Assembly (NCBI GenBank): GCA_029204225.1
Contig: CM055099.1
Location: forward strand, 68,565,084 to 68,629,083
Direction: 5' to 3'
DNA from: Diphasiastrum complanatum
Taxonomy: Eukaryota > Streptophyta > Lycopodiopsida > Lycopodiales > Lycopodiaceae
DNA: 64,000 nt
A program made the position numbers and the translations under genes. This document shows positions 36,099 to 47,260 of this stretch, piece after piece. Every line of letters starts with the position of its first letter. The stretch's first letter is position 1. The notes under the pieces are model-generated. The model was not told the DNA's origin. It searched no databases and saw only the letters and a program-made list of their open reading frames with translations.

Positions 36099-37270
36099 GA
36101 TTCTAATGTTTCTTCAACTTTTAGGTTCTGTCCTAAAGCACTTAGCACTCACTTTTCTCTCAACAAATGATAGATAAAGAGATCTATGAAGATTTAGGAC
36201 CCTAAAACACTTCTATCTTGAACCTAGATGGTTTCCAAGCATAGAAAGGAAGATTGAAACACATGCAACACTTTGCACACACTAAGAATGGATTACAAAA
36301 TCAAACCAACCTGAACACACTCTTGCTTAAGCTCTCAAACTTTCCAGCAAGTGACCAAATCAAGTTATGGTGTGAAGAGTTACTTGCATTCTTAGAAAAT
36401 ACCCAAAACTAGGATGCCAAGATTACCTAGTAATGAACAAACTTGATCAACATATGATCAACACACTAAGATATTGATTCAACCTGTAAAACCACATGTA
36501 AACCACACTTCTAAAAGTTTATAAACTCCAGCAAGTGATAAATACAAGATTTAGAGGTGAATGAATGAGCACACTTAGTGAATCACAAGACTAGCTTCAC
36601 TATCTTGTCAAATCTTGGTGTTTAGATGTAGATCTAAGATCACTTCACATGAGAATGTTCCTCAACCTGTTAAGAACCTGAAAACACACTTGCATAATGG
36701 TTAACACCTTCCAGCAAATGCTCCAATCAAATTACATAAGGAGAGTTACTTACATGCTCAACAAAGTACACCAAAATTTATGCCAAAATTGATGACAATC
36801 TTTACAATATGCTCTTCACAATGGAGCTTACAATATGTTCACCCAAAAAAGGGGATCTTTCATCCAAATGGGAGCTTTGCTCAGCCTTTAGGAGAATTAC
36901 AACTCACTCAAAAGAGCATTTGTCATCCACTTAAGGAGAAGTTTCATCCACTTAAGGAGAGTGTTCATCCAAGAATGGAGATTGTCAACAATAGGATTGA
37001 AAAGAACATTGTTAGTATTGAATATGCACAAGCCTCACAATCACAAATGATTAGGTGTTATGATCTGATCCAAAATAGTTTCTTTTCAGCCTCTGATCTT
37101 CAATAGACCTGAAATATGCTTTTGATCCACAAGTTCAACTCACAAAACAAAGGTTAGTAAGATTTGATCAACAAAGCAATGCAAAATCATGCTAGAACTT
37201 GATCAAACATCCAAATATCACCAAAAATGGAATACTTACTGTAAATAGAAGCCAACCAGCTCTGATACCA
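36099..37270 (-). promoter_or_regulatory. M3 leader and primer binding site
   Basis: A long leader (about 1.15 kb) between 5' LTR and gag. The primer site (reverse complement TGGTATCAGAGC) is at 37259-37270, directly against the LTR. It contains tandem copies of a GTGGATGAACACTCTCC-like unit (36925-36975), also found in E5 with a different copy number. On the opposite strand, 36780-37106 is open for 108 codons. Confidence 0.8.
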
Positions 37271-37925
37271 AGTGAAAAATACAGATCCTAAGTGGATCTA
37301 AACTCCAAGATCATTGGCTTGAATGCTTGCACTCCAAACTACATAAGCTAGGAATTGGCAACACATTCTATGCTACCTAGAATGCAAAGAACTTGATCAA
37401 AATGCATTTATCACAAATGGAAACTTTCATAAACATCAAGTGCGGCCCAAAATAGCATTATACAGTCCATAATACATCAGCCTATCACTTTTGGAAAGCA
37501 CCTAAGATCATACACAATAGCTTGAAGACAATACACACAACAATGCTCTCAATGGAGGAAGAAACAATGACAATGATCTATTGATCTCAATGAAGCATAC
37601 AAAAGGTTTCTCCAGCCTGTTCTCCACGACTTCCCTACTATTTATGGATGAGGAAGATGACTCCCTCTCCTCTCTCTAGAAGGTACTTGACCCTAGATAT
37701 TTCCTATATAGGAAAAATAGCTAAAAATGGCTTATATGACCAAAATACATCAAAATGGTCTCATTTTGAAGGGTATGAAGTTTGACACTTCATCATACTG
37801 AAAAAATACAGTAAATAAAAACATTGTGGCCTGGTTCACACGTGTGAAACTCCCGAACCAAAACTATTTACAATTTTAGCCAATTTAGGCCTCAAACTAG
37901 CTAGGAAATGTTGACAATTTTCACA
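37271..37925 (-). repeat. M3 5' LTR
   Basis: 655 bp starting AGTGAAAA immediately after the primer site, and ending TTTTCACA. A CACACGTGTG palindrome lies at 37837-37846. The TSD AGTAA follows. Confidence 0.9.
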
Positions 37926-37930
37926 AGTAA

Positions 37931-38176
37931 TAACTCATTCACATGGAAGTCCAATCTATTTACATATAGTTTGACCAATTTGACCAATTTCAAGATTCTA
38001 CTCAAAGGTCAATTTCACACTAGTGTAGATCTAGCTAAAATCAATCTAACTTTATAAAAGTGACTTATGTACATTCTTTCACACGTGGGTACAGACTCCA
38101 CACATGTGAGATCCTATCAAGATCAATTATCTTAAGATCTACAAAGTTCATCAAGATGGAAGTGATATTTTTAACA
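37931..38176 (-). repeat. M1 5' LTR, outer part
   Basis: The continuation of M1's LTR after M3, ending TTTTTAACA at 38176, which inverts to the TGTTAA start at 32266. It contains two near-palindromes, CACACGTGGG (38080) and CACATGTG (38101). Element P's RNase H starts at the next base. Confidence 0.7.
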
Positions 38177-38682
38177 AGAAATGCTATCGACCCACTCGTC
38201 CTGCGAGGCTACTCCGACTTAGATTGGGGAGGAAAAGTCTCTACCAGAAGATCTACCTCCGGGTCTGTTTCTATCTGGCAGGAGGACTGATTTTGTGGAA
38301 CTCAAGGAAGCAGAAATCAGTTGCACTTTCTTCGATTGAGGCAGAGTACATTGCAGTATGTCAACCTTCAAAAGAAGTTGTATGGATCAGGTTGTTACTT
38401 CATGACTTACATGACACTCAGTTCAATGCTACCACCATTCTGTGTGACAACTTGAGTTGTATTTCACTGTCACTAAATCCCAGATTTCATTGCAAATCCA
38501 CGCACATAAAAATCCAATATCATTTCATTCGGAAGAAAGTTTTCTCAGGGCAAGTGATCCTTCAATACTGCTCCACAACAGAAATGGTCACAGACATCTT
38601 CACCAAAGCGCTTCCCAGGATCAAGCATCAGAAGTTCTTCATCATGCTGAACCTGACAAAGATACCAAGGCACCAACCGTGA
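38177..38682 (+). pseudogene. element P RNase H
   Basis: The plus-strand reading gives GYSDLDWGG, RRSTSGSVSIW, then (in the next frame) LILWNSRKQKSVALSSIEAEYIAVC, ILCDNLSCISLSLNPRFH, HIKIQYHFIRKKV and TDIFTKALPRIKHQKFF. This is the RNase H half of a copia polyprotein. A frameshift near 38290 separates the two parts. It continues the element whose integrase ends near 23745, with M1 between, and leads straight into a polypurine tract and LTR. Confidence 0.82.
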
Positions 38683-38695
38683 CCTTAAGGGGGAC

Positions 38696-39840
38696 TGTTG
38701 GAAATTAAGCCCACAATTGTCTCCTTGGTGAATCATAACTTAGATAGCTAGTAATTTGAAGAACGTCTACAACGAGCTTCCGACTAATCTCCAACAAAGG
38801 GTAACCAATCCTATTATAATTTCAAGTTCAGATGTTAACTTTAATAACTTCAGGTCATTGAAGACTTGGCCATCTTCAAGGACTTCCACAAATTTGCATT
38901 CAGAACAAGTCTGCAAATTTACATTACTTTTTGAACAGTCTACAGAAATACACTAAGTGTCACACAGTTCGCATTTTTTGCACTTTCTTGAAAACTGCAA
39001 AACTTGCCTTCAACTTCTTATGTTCAACTATTTTGAAGAAGTCAACCTATTCACAGTTCAACAATTCAACTATTTTCAACACCTTCGGCTTTTTCGCATT
39101 TTTTCAAAAAATGCAAAGAAAGATGAATTCCAGAAGGTCCTCTATTTTTAAGGGTTAAACTGTTAAAGGCACCTTCGCCAACTTTTTAAGGGCACCTTAA
39201 AGTTATTTCAAAGGCACATTTGGCTTTTTCGCAATTTTTCGAAAAGTGCGAGAAAGTAAAACTGTTAAAGACATCTTCGCTTTCTAAGGGCACCTTAAAC
39301 TTTCTAAGGGCATTTTCGACTTTTTCGCATTTTTTTGAAAAGTGCAAGAAAGTCAAACTGTTAAAGACATCTTTGCTTTTTGGAAGGCACCTTCAATTTT
39401 CTAAGGGCACCTTAAACTTGTTCAAGGCACCTTCGACTTTTTTGCAAAATTCCGAAGAGAAAAAAATGCCGAAGGTCGTCTAAATTGAACGAGGTACGTT
39501 CCCAAGTCACTTCCCGAAATTTGGAAAGTGAGAGAATTTGCGACGTCCTTGTCCGCGTCAACGATCCTGATTTGTTGATTGTATACACTATGTATAGTTG
39601 TCAAAAATCCATGTACTTCCAACTACAACGGCTTTTTTAATTAGGTGAAAATCATTCAATGTAATTAATACACGGATGAAATCTATAAATAGATCATCCA
39701 AGCACAGATTATTAGTTGCTCCGTCCATGAGACATATTATTTGAACCTCCCAGTTACACCGTCAATTTTTTGTTGTAATTGCTATTTGTATTGTGCTTCA
39801 GAGTAATATAGCAACATCACATTTTTATCTGTGTACAACA
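38696..39840 (+). repeat. element P 3' LTR
   Basis: Starts TGTTGGAAATTAAG right after the polypurine tract AAGGGGGAC and ends GTGTACAACA at 39840, giving TGTTG/CAACA inverted ends. A TATA box (CTATAAATAG, about 39683) sits where an LTR promoter would be. The interior (38985-39480) is a series of repeats containing TTTTTCGCATTTTT and GGCACCTT. The 5' LTR was not found. Confidence 0.75.
38985..39480. repeat. internal tandem repeats of P LTR
   Basis: Several degenerate units of about 70-80 bp built around GACTTTTTCGCATTTTT, an A-rich complement and GGCACCTT. Related words recur at 42480, 45070-45240 and 46510. Confidence 0.65.
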
Positions 39841-40259
39841 ACGTAGATGAATGCATGTTGTTGTAACGGGAGAGCTGTTCCACAATATTCCTGCTCTCTT
39901 CTCCGTTTGTGTTCTTCTATCTCCATTGCCCCCATCAGCCATCAGTACAGTAGCAATTACAGTACTTGATCTACCTTACACCAGACCGACAAGTCAAAAG
40001 TTGTCTGACTCGTGCCTAGTTGACTTGCCCATTTCTTGACTCGCCACCTGCTCCATTTGATTCACCACTTTTCTAGATAGCTCTGATCATCATCTGTAGC
40101 AAGTAGGTAGCTTGGCGAGTCAAAAAGTTTTGACTCGCGTTGTCTGACTCACCAACAATGAAAATAAAAAAATTTCTTGGACATTTGACAATTAGAACCC
40201 ATCTGCATTTTCCTATTATTTTTGGTGATTGCTTATTGTGAATGCTTGATGTTGCATTT
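39841..40259. other. spacer with GACTCG repeats
   Basis: No gene is seen. The words GACTCG, TGACTCGC and related short runs recur between 39995 and 40150. The rest is unremarkable. Confidence 0.4.
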
Positions 40260-41348
40260 CTGATTCTTGACATATGTGGCAAAGCCTGGTTGGCTTGCCA
40301 CACAAGCCTATGTTAGACCTATGTGGTTTGCCACATGGCAAATCCTAAGCTTGCAGAACTTGCCACATGGTAGACCTACATGGCTTTCCAAGTGGTAGCC
40401 TGCGACAAGATTGGCAAATAGTAGGTCTATGACATGCCTATGTGGCATGCTACACAAGCCTGTGATAGTCCTATGTGGCTTAGACATGGGAAGTAATAAA
40501 TCTACATGGTTTTCCATGTGGCAGGCCTATGTGCTAGCTTGCAAGTCCCACTTCTTTCTCTCTGTAGGTCCACTCAAGCCTATGTGGTAGAGCCTGGTTG
40601 GCTTGCCACACAATCCTATGGCAAGCCTATGTGGCAACCTACAACGTGCTTGCATGGTAGACATGAGGCCTATGCCATGCCTATGTGGTCTACCATGCAA
40701 GCCTATGGTAGGCCTACATGGCTTGCCACGTGTGAGCTTTCGAGCCCACCTCTCTATCTCTCTCTCTCTCTGGGTCCACTCAGGCCTACATGGAAAAGCT
40801 CGGTTGGCTTGTCGCACAAGCCTATGGTAGGCCTACATGGCTTGCCATGTGGCAAACCCCAAGCTTGCATGATTTGCCATGTGGCAGGCCTACGTGGCTT
40901 GCTATGTGACAACCTATGATAGGCTTGGTAGATAGTAGGCCTATGTGGCCTACTACACAAGCCTGTGGTAGGCCATGTGGCAAGCCACACAAGCCTATGG
41001 TAGGCCTACGTGGCTTGCCACATGGCCAGTCCCAACCCTACATAATTTTTCAAGTGGTAGTCCTACGTGGCTTGCGATGTGGCAACTTTCAAGCCCCAAT
41101 TCTCTCTCTCTATGTCCACTCAGGCCTACATGGCAAAGTCTGGTTGGCTTGCCACACAATCTTATGGCAAGCCTATGTGGGAATCTACAACATGCTTGCA
41201 TGGCAGACATGAGGCCTATGTCATGCCTATGTGGTCTGCCATTCAAGCCTATGGTAGGCCTACATGGCTTGCCACATGTCAGCTTTCGAGCCCACCTCTC
41301 TATCTATCTCTCTCTGGGTCCACTCAGGCCTACATGCTGAAGCTCGGT

Positions 41349-41649
41349 TGTTACAACTTCCTAAGATCTTCGACTGCCTTAGCACACATCTCTTGGCCTA
41401 GAGATACATCATGGCTCATGCACGTGCCCTCCATCCACCAACTCCTGGGTAGACTGAGTGAATGGAAAGAGGGAAACCCCACCACTATATAGGCATAGCA
41501 AAGTGAGTCTCATCAAGCACAGTCCTGTCGGCGACACGTAACCACCTAGGATGGTGACGTGTGGCACGCAAACATGTCGATAACGCCAAACCTGCGTCAT
41601 GCCCCTTGCGAGTCTGTCACTGAAGGGCGTACCAATATAGTACATAACA
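41349..41649 (+). mobile_element. probable solo LTR inside the satellite block
   Basis: A 301-bp non-repeat insertion starting TGTTACAACTTCC and ending ACATAACA (TGTTA/TAACA inverted ends), with a TATA box (CTATATAGGC) near 41486. The uninterrupted neighbouring unit reads GCTCGGTTGGCTTG, and GTTG occurs on both sides of the insertion, consistent with a short target duplication. No internal coding region is present. Confidence 0.55.
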
Positions 41650-41953
41650 GTTGGCTTGCCACACAAGCCTATGGTAGGCCTACATGGCTTGCCATGTTGC
41701 CATGTGGCAAACCCCAAGCTTGCATGATTTGCCATGTGGCAGGCCTACGTGGCTTGTTATGTGACAACTTATGATAGGCTTGTTAGATAATAGGCCTATG
41801 TGGCCTACTACACAAGCCTATGGTAGGCCATGTGGCAAGCCACACAAGCCTATGGTAGGCCTACATGGCTTGCCACAAGGACAGTCCCAAGCCTACATGA
41901 TTTTCCACGTGGTAGTCCTACCTGGCTTGCGATGTGACAACTTTCGAGCCCCA

Positions 41954-42128
<175 letters not shown>

Positions 42129-42180
42129 GTCCACTCAGGCCTACATAACAGAGCCTGGTTGGCTTGCCATACAAGCCTGT

Positions 42181-43545
42181 TGGATTTATCTCCTTTACTC
42201 TCCTAAATCCTATGTTAATCTGCCTCCATTCATGTTGCTACATTTTTACTCATGTTGTCGCACAGTCTGCATATTTACATGTAAAATAAGACAGACGAAT
42301 AAAACGCGACTGTTTGCATAAATACAAGTAAAATTACACAGGCGAAAAAGACAAAAAAGATGACACTGTGTTTTTACACATGATTTGTGACATGCAAAAA
42401 AAACAACACTGCCGTACAAATGCCGAAGATGCCCTAATGGAAAAGCAAAGGTACCTTGTAAATCAAATCTTAAGGCATTTGTCAGAGTTCGCATTTTTCG
42501 CATCTTCACCAACGTTCATTTCAGCAAACACTGACGTCGCGGCCTTCTCATGCTCTTCCCATGCAACTGTGCAAACAGATTTGACAACGACAGCAGCACC
42601 CACGATCTCCCAAAGATAGCACATCCACTTTGTACTTTGTTCATCTGCACACCTGTAAAATTATGTATATATATTGAATACCATTTGCGTATTTTAAGTG
42701 TGAGAGAAATCCAGTGAGAAACTAGCAACAAACATAACAACATCAGAAGCTTATCAGAGATAGATGAAGTAGATGCTTTTGTGCATCGATTCTTTGTATT
42801 GTCAATAATAGGTTTATTCCTTTCACATATTGGATTAGCTTTGTGAAGCATGCGGTTTCATCTGCTATTGTCTTGTGCTCACCAGCATTATTGACTTGTA
42901 TATTTTGTTATACTTAATCTGATTACAGCTCTGTTTGTTATGCGTTCAGATTTGTGTCAATATTGCTATGCTTTTCTACATTCTGTATGACTCTATTATT
43001 AGGGGAGTTAAAGAACCTTCATAGGCTTATGGAAGGTCAAGAGACTTCTTCCGTAACCTATGACTCTTTGAATGTCTTTCTTGTGGGAGTTGGGAACTCA
43101 ATGGACACCTTGGAAGTGCACCCTCCTATTAGGTCCCATTGCCCAAGTTGTGCCTGTATACTTTGGTCCAAGACCAATAAAGTGATATGGTTCAAGGTTG
43201 AGGCCCAAGGTTTAGAAAAATAGCCAAAACACCAATGGTAATAACTTTCTAACACCTCACTAGGTTCCATACCTCCAACCAACACATGTACACCTACCTA
43301 CCCTTATCCAAGGACACCAGTTCCTTAATTTAAATGCACGTACCCTTAATCCTAAGGGTACTCCTTACCCTTATCCAAGGGTAACTTGATTTCATACCTC
43401 CGACCAAGGTATAGTCACTTGTCTGTCCTTATCCAAAGGCACGTACCTCTTATCCAAGTGTAACTTGCCATTTAGTCCCCAACACTAAATGGACATTTAG
43501 GAGTCACTGAAGTACTGCTAGTTACATAAGTATGTAATATTCTTT
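42181..43545. other. LTR-like sequence, no gene seen
   Basis: The first part (42260-42560) shares words with the P-type LTR repeats (CGCATTTTTCGC, GTTTTTACACA). The second (43240-43540) has repeated CCCTTATCCAAGG and ends GTATGTAATA next to the gypsy polypurine tract, so it is probably the 3' LTR of the minus-strand gypsy relic. Short frames here are not convincing. Confidence 0.45.
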
Positions 43546-43555
43546 CCCCCTAAAC

Positions 43556-44900
43556 TTAAATTTTTTCTTGTAGAGAAAAAATTGGAAAATTCTTCTGGAG
43601 ATCAGCCTCCTTTTTCCAAGTATCCTCTTCTTCTGATTTGCCCCTCCACCTAACTAAAAATTCCCGAAGCACTCTATTCCTTAGAGTTTTCTGCCAGCTA
43701 TTAACAGTCGCCTCGGGTTCAGGTGGTCCACTCAGGGACTCATCACGAAGAAGCTCCACTAGATCTTCCACAAGGACCAGGGTTTTCCCAACCCCCAACG
43801 AGGGTTTCAACTTACTAACATGGAAAACATAATGAACATTAATGTTAGCTAGAAGGTCTAGTTTGTATGCAAGCTTGTTTATCATTTGGATAACCTTAAA
43901 AGGAGCGCAATACCTAGGCGCCAATTTTGCACACTTGAAAGTTTTCAAGCCCCTAGAGTGACTAGGAACCCTCAAAAACACCCAGTCGTTGACCAAGAAT
44001 ACCTTCTGCTTCCGAGATAGATCAGCGTACTGCCTTGCCCTGTCCTGGGCACTTCTTATGCTATCTTTAGCTAGCTATAACATTTCTTGCATATCCACAA
44101 GAAAATCAGCTGCGGCTTGCACCCTAAGGTTTTTCATGCCAACACTAATCGGTGATCAAGGTTGATAACCATACATAAGCATGAAAGGGCTAAATCCGGT
44201 CGCTGAATGTTTTGCACTATTATATCCACCAATATAAGGTAATTAGATCGTCGATTGCCCACATATGCTCGTAGCATATCCTCCATTGTTTGATTGATCC
44301 TTTCTGTTTGATTGTCTGATTCCGGTTGATCTGTAGAACTCATACTTAAAGTCATTTCCAACTATTCAAATACTGTCTGCCAAAAATTCCTAGTGAATTT
44401 TGGGCCATGGTCATTGACAATATCGCAAGGCAGCCTGTACAGTCAAGAAAGCTTCTCAACAAACAATTGACTCTAGTTTTGGAGCTTTAACAATAGTTTT
44501 TGTTGGGATAAATTGAGCAATCTTCGTAAGTCTATCAACAATGACCCAAACCGAATCGTGGCCCTTCCCTATACGTGGAAGCCCGACCACAAAATCCATA
44601 GATATATTTTCCTACTTTTCGGTAGGAATATCTAAAGGATGTAATAGGCCACTAGCTTTTAGCCTCTCTGTTTCATTTAACTGGCACTTAGCACATTTAA
44701 GTACATAATAGGCCTCTACTTGACTTTTCATCTTAGGCCACCAAAATTGTCGTCGAACTAAGTCAAGTGTTCTTTGTATACCCGAATGTCCTGCGCATGG
44801 ACTATCATGACACTCATGCAAGATTTGGGCCCTTATTGTGTCATTTGTTGGATTATTCTCCTTCCTACTAATTGACTAATCGGTTTTTAATCATCATCCA
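43556..44900 (-). pseudogene. Ty3/gypsy chromovirus integrase relic
   Basis: Minus-strand fragments in order: the zinc-binding N-terminus (HECHDSPCAGH with CAKCQ, 44821-44612); core sequence around 44590-44490 ([20 protein letters not shown]) with frameshifts; TDQPESDNQTERINQ (44361-44134); then at 43996-43556 the C-terminal GPY/F-like region and a chromodomain (REFLVRWRGKSEEEDTW). Chromodomains in this lineage target integration to particular chromatin. Reverse transcriptase is missing upstream. A polypurine tract (TTTAGGGGGAAAG) adjoins the end. Confidence 0.8.
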
Positions 44901-46833
44901 ACTGTTTATCCAGTTCTGCGGATTCTCCTGTGTTTTACGTAATCTGCAGAATTACAAGTGTTTTTACACAGTCTACAAAAATACACGGAGTTTGACAACA
45001 GTGTCGAAAATTTTTTTTCACTAAAAAACCCGACAGTATTGTCTTTTGCTACAGTCAATTTTCTTTTAAATCGACACTGTCAAAAATTGCAAGTAAAATA
45101 CAGTGTCGCGTTTTTCGAATTTTTTTTCTCTGTCAGGAATCTTGAGTAAAAATGCAATGTCACATTTTTCGCATTTTTCGCCTATCAGGAATTGCAAGTA
45201 AAAATGCAGTGTCGTATTTTTCGCATTTTTCAAAGTGTCTCAAATGTTAAGAAAATCACTTTGCCAAAGTGTGAGGCTACCCCAATATTTAGGAGATGAG
45301 ATTTTGCGACATTGTCGTATTTCTCACAAAACTCACATTTTTCGCTTTCTCCATGATGACAATTACGTTTATTTCTGTAGAGTGACAGTCACGTTCATTT
45401 ATGTAGACAGATTGTTACGGCCAAATGTCACCGCTTATCAACAAGCAACTCCTGAGAAGAACTAGATGAATGCCATCAGACTCCAGCCAACTGGCAGCCG
45501 CATTTGACAACCTAATTGCTTAGTATAAATAGTTCTTCATATTTCTACATTTTACAATGTGTTGATCAAGCAAGTATTCAATAATTAGCTCTCTCTCTCT
45601 CTCAAGCATGCGAGCTTGAACACTCTTGAGCATTTTAGCTCAGTTCGTTAGAGTTGATTAGAGATTGTTATTGTGCTTACTGCTTATCAGTAGTTGTGCT
45701 TAATTCAGACTTATATTTTATTCACTCAGACTTATATTTTATAGTACATGGCTTCGATCCAAAAACTTGTTGTACTCATTTACATCTATTTTGCTTTTAT
45801 ACTGAATCAATACTATATTCTTATTGTGTTCAACTTCATCTCAGAATGTATGCATTTCTATAATTTTTCACGACTGATTATTTGTCTGATGATTCAATGA
45901 TTTAAATGTTTGGCTACGTAATCACTGTAGTACTAATGATTTCAAAGTTAGTTACTATAAGATCTTAAAAAAAGATCTAGTCGTCCATCTACAATAGGAT
46001 TTCTCAACCGCACATGATCCAATGTCTTGCAACTTAGCTCGATGCATATGTTTGACCCATAGCATATGTGAACCGTCCATGTTTCACCATGATTATGAAA
46101 ACCGTATAGTCAACCGTACGATTTTCAAACATTTGTACACTGAATCGTGTAATTAATAATTAATTAAATCAATTCATTTCGTAGCACTGATAAGTGCGTG
46201 ATCCAACTAATAGAAACAAGACAATAACTATTGCTATGAATATTTACTCTCTCTCGATGATCACTAACTCTGAGGAGTCAGCTACTAAAAGACCAATTTT
46301 GGTTGTAGATCTCCGTATATCTCATGTATCATCTGACACATCAAAATTTTCAATATCTATCTCTCTTCAATCGCTCATTTACTTATACAACAACTGGAAG
46401 ATCTTGCATTATTCTATCTTGACATTTACAAGATCACTTGACAGTTGATTAACTGACTAATTAGAATAGTTATTATTGGAGCGTGAAGACGTAGACAATC
46501 TTTTTCTGTAGAGTGTTGTCTTTTTCACATTTTTTGCATTTTATGCGAGAAGCAGTGTCGCATTTCTAGAAGTGTCTGAAATTGCCTAAAAATTGAGTTG
46601 ACACAAGTGTTGCAAAACACTTAGTTGCTCAGGATGACCCGAAGGTGACAAGGGCAACAATGTTGGGTTTTTTGCTTGTGGAAATTTCTGAGTAAAAATG
46701 CAGACCGTAGTGACAATCAGTGCAAGAATGCAGACTGTTGAAAAATAATTTATTTTCTGCAGACTACTTGAGAGAGTACATGAAAAAGAAGGAGGGCAGT
46801 TAGGATGAGTAGGAGTAAGATTAAACTCCAACA
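44901..46833. repeat. composite LTR sequence, including 3' LTR of E4
   Basis: No gene is seen. 45070-45240 holds three tandem units of about 55 bp, each with TGCAGTGTCGCATTTTTCGC. A plus-strand TATA box (AGTATAAATAG) lies near 45523. The right end, ...CTCCAACA at 46833, is the start of a minus-strand LTR (TGTTGGAG) next to a polypurine tract and the E4 RNase H. The boundaries of the separate LTRs are not resolved. Confidence 0.5.
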
Positions 46834-46861
46834 CTCCTCCTTATGCTTACTGCTATGAATC

Positions 46862-47100
46862 TAATCTACAACTGAGATTTATCATATCTATGTTTATTTG
46901 TAGGCAATGGCTTTGTCAAAATATCAGCCAACATACTGTTTGTATGACAGTGACTTAGCACAACACCTTGGTTCTGAACCTTCTCTCTAAGAAAATGAAA
47001 TTGAACTTCTATATGTTTAGTTCTATTATGAGTTCGTGGATTCAGAGATAGAGCTATGCAGCTCTGATTGTCGCACTGGGGTATGGTTGGACCAATCTGT
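46862..47100 (-). pseudogene. copia RNase H end, element E4
   Basis: Minus-strand translation gives CDNQSCIALSLNPRTHNRTK, HIEVQFHFLREKV and MLADILTKPLPTNKHRYDKS, then a stop: the C-terminal end of a copia RNase H. A polypurine tract (AAGGAGGAG) and an LTR start follow immediately. The upstream part is not recognisable beyond about 47260. Confidence 0.75.
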
Positions 47101-47260
47101 GGGAATTGCAGATCCTATAGTAACCTTTTGAGCCAAATTATCTCCTTCACTGTTGATGTAGCTGTAACATATTCGAATTTTGTTGAGGACAATGAGATGC
47201 ATTTTTGCTTTCTGTTGTTCCATAAAATGACCCCTGGTGTCCGCTCGCCGTAGATTCCGC

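Larger units (their letters stand above)
32874..37925 (-). mobile_element. copia element M3, integrase-less, AG...CA termini, TSD AGTAA
   Basis: Two 655-bp LTRs (32874-33528, 37271-37925) are flanked by AGTAA at 32869-32873 and 37926-37930. By eye the LTRs differ at about seven positions (about 1%), so insertion is recent compared with M2. Both begin AGTGAAAA, not TGTGAAAA, and end TTTTCACA. Gag, protease, reverse transcriptase and RNase H are present; all of integrase is missing. It lies inside the 5' LTR of M1. Confidence 0.92.
23745..38176 (-). mobile_element. copia element M1, carrying M2 and M3
   Basis: A minus-strand Ty1/copia element. Its 5' LTR begins TGTTAATTTTC at 32266, is split by M3 (to 32873, resuming at 37931) and ends TTTTTAACA at 38176. 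The primer site is at 32253-32265. Gag to pre-integrase lies at 30283-31692, is interrupted by M2 (25281-30277), and resumes at 25280 with integrase and reverse transcriptase. It ends abruptly near 23745 within RNase H; the 3' LTR is missing. It sits inside pol of element P, whose RNase H continues at 38177. It is older than both of its insertions. Confidence 0.8.

Noticed and set aside
40308-41774. Many open frames on both strands in the satellite block
   Set aside because: Short repeat units without stops leave all frames open; peptides are translations of the repeats and no known domain appears.
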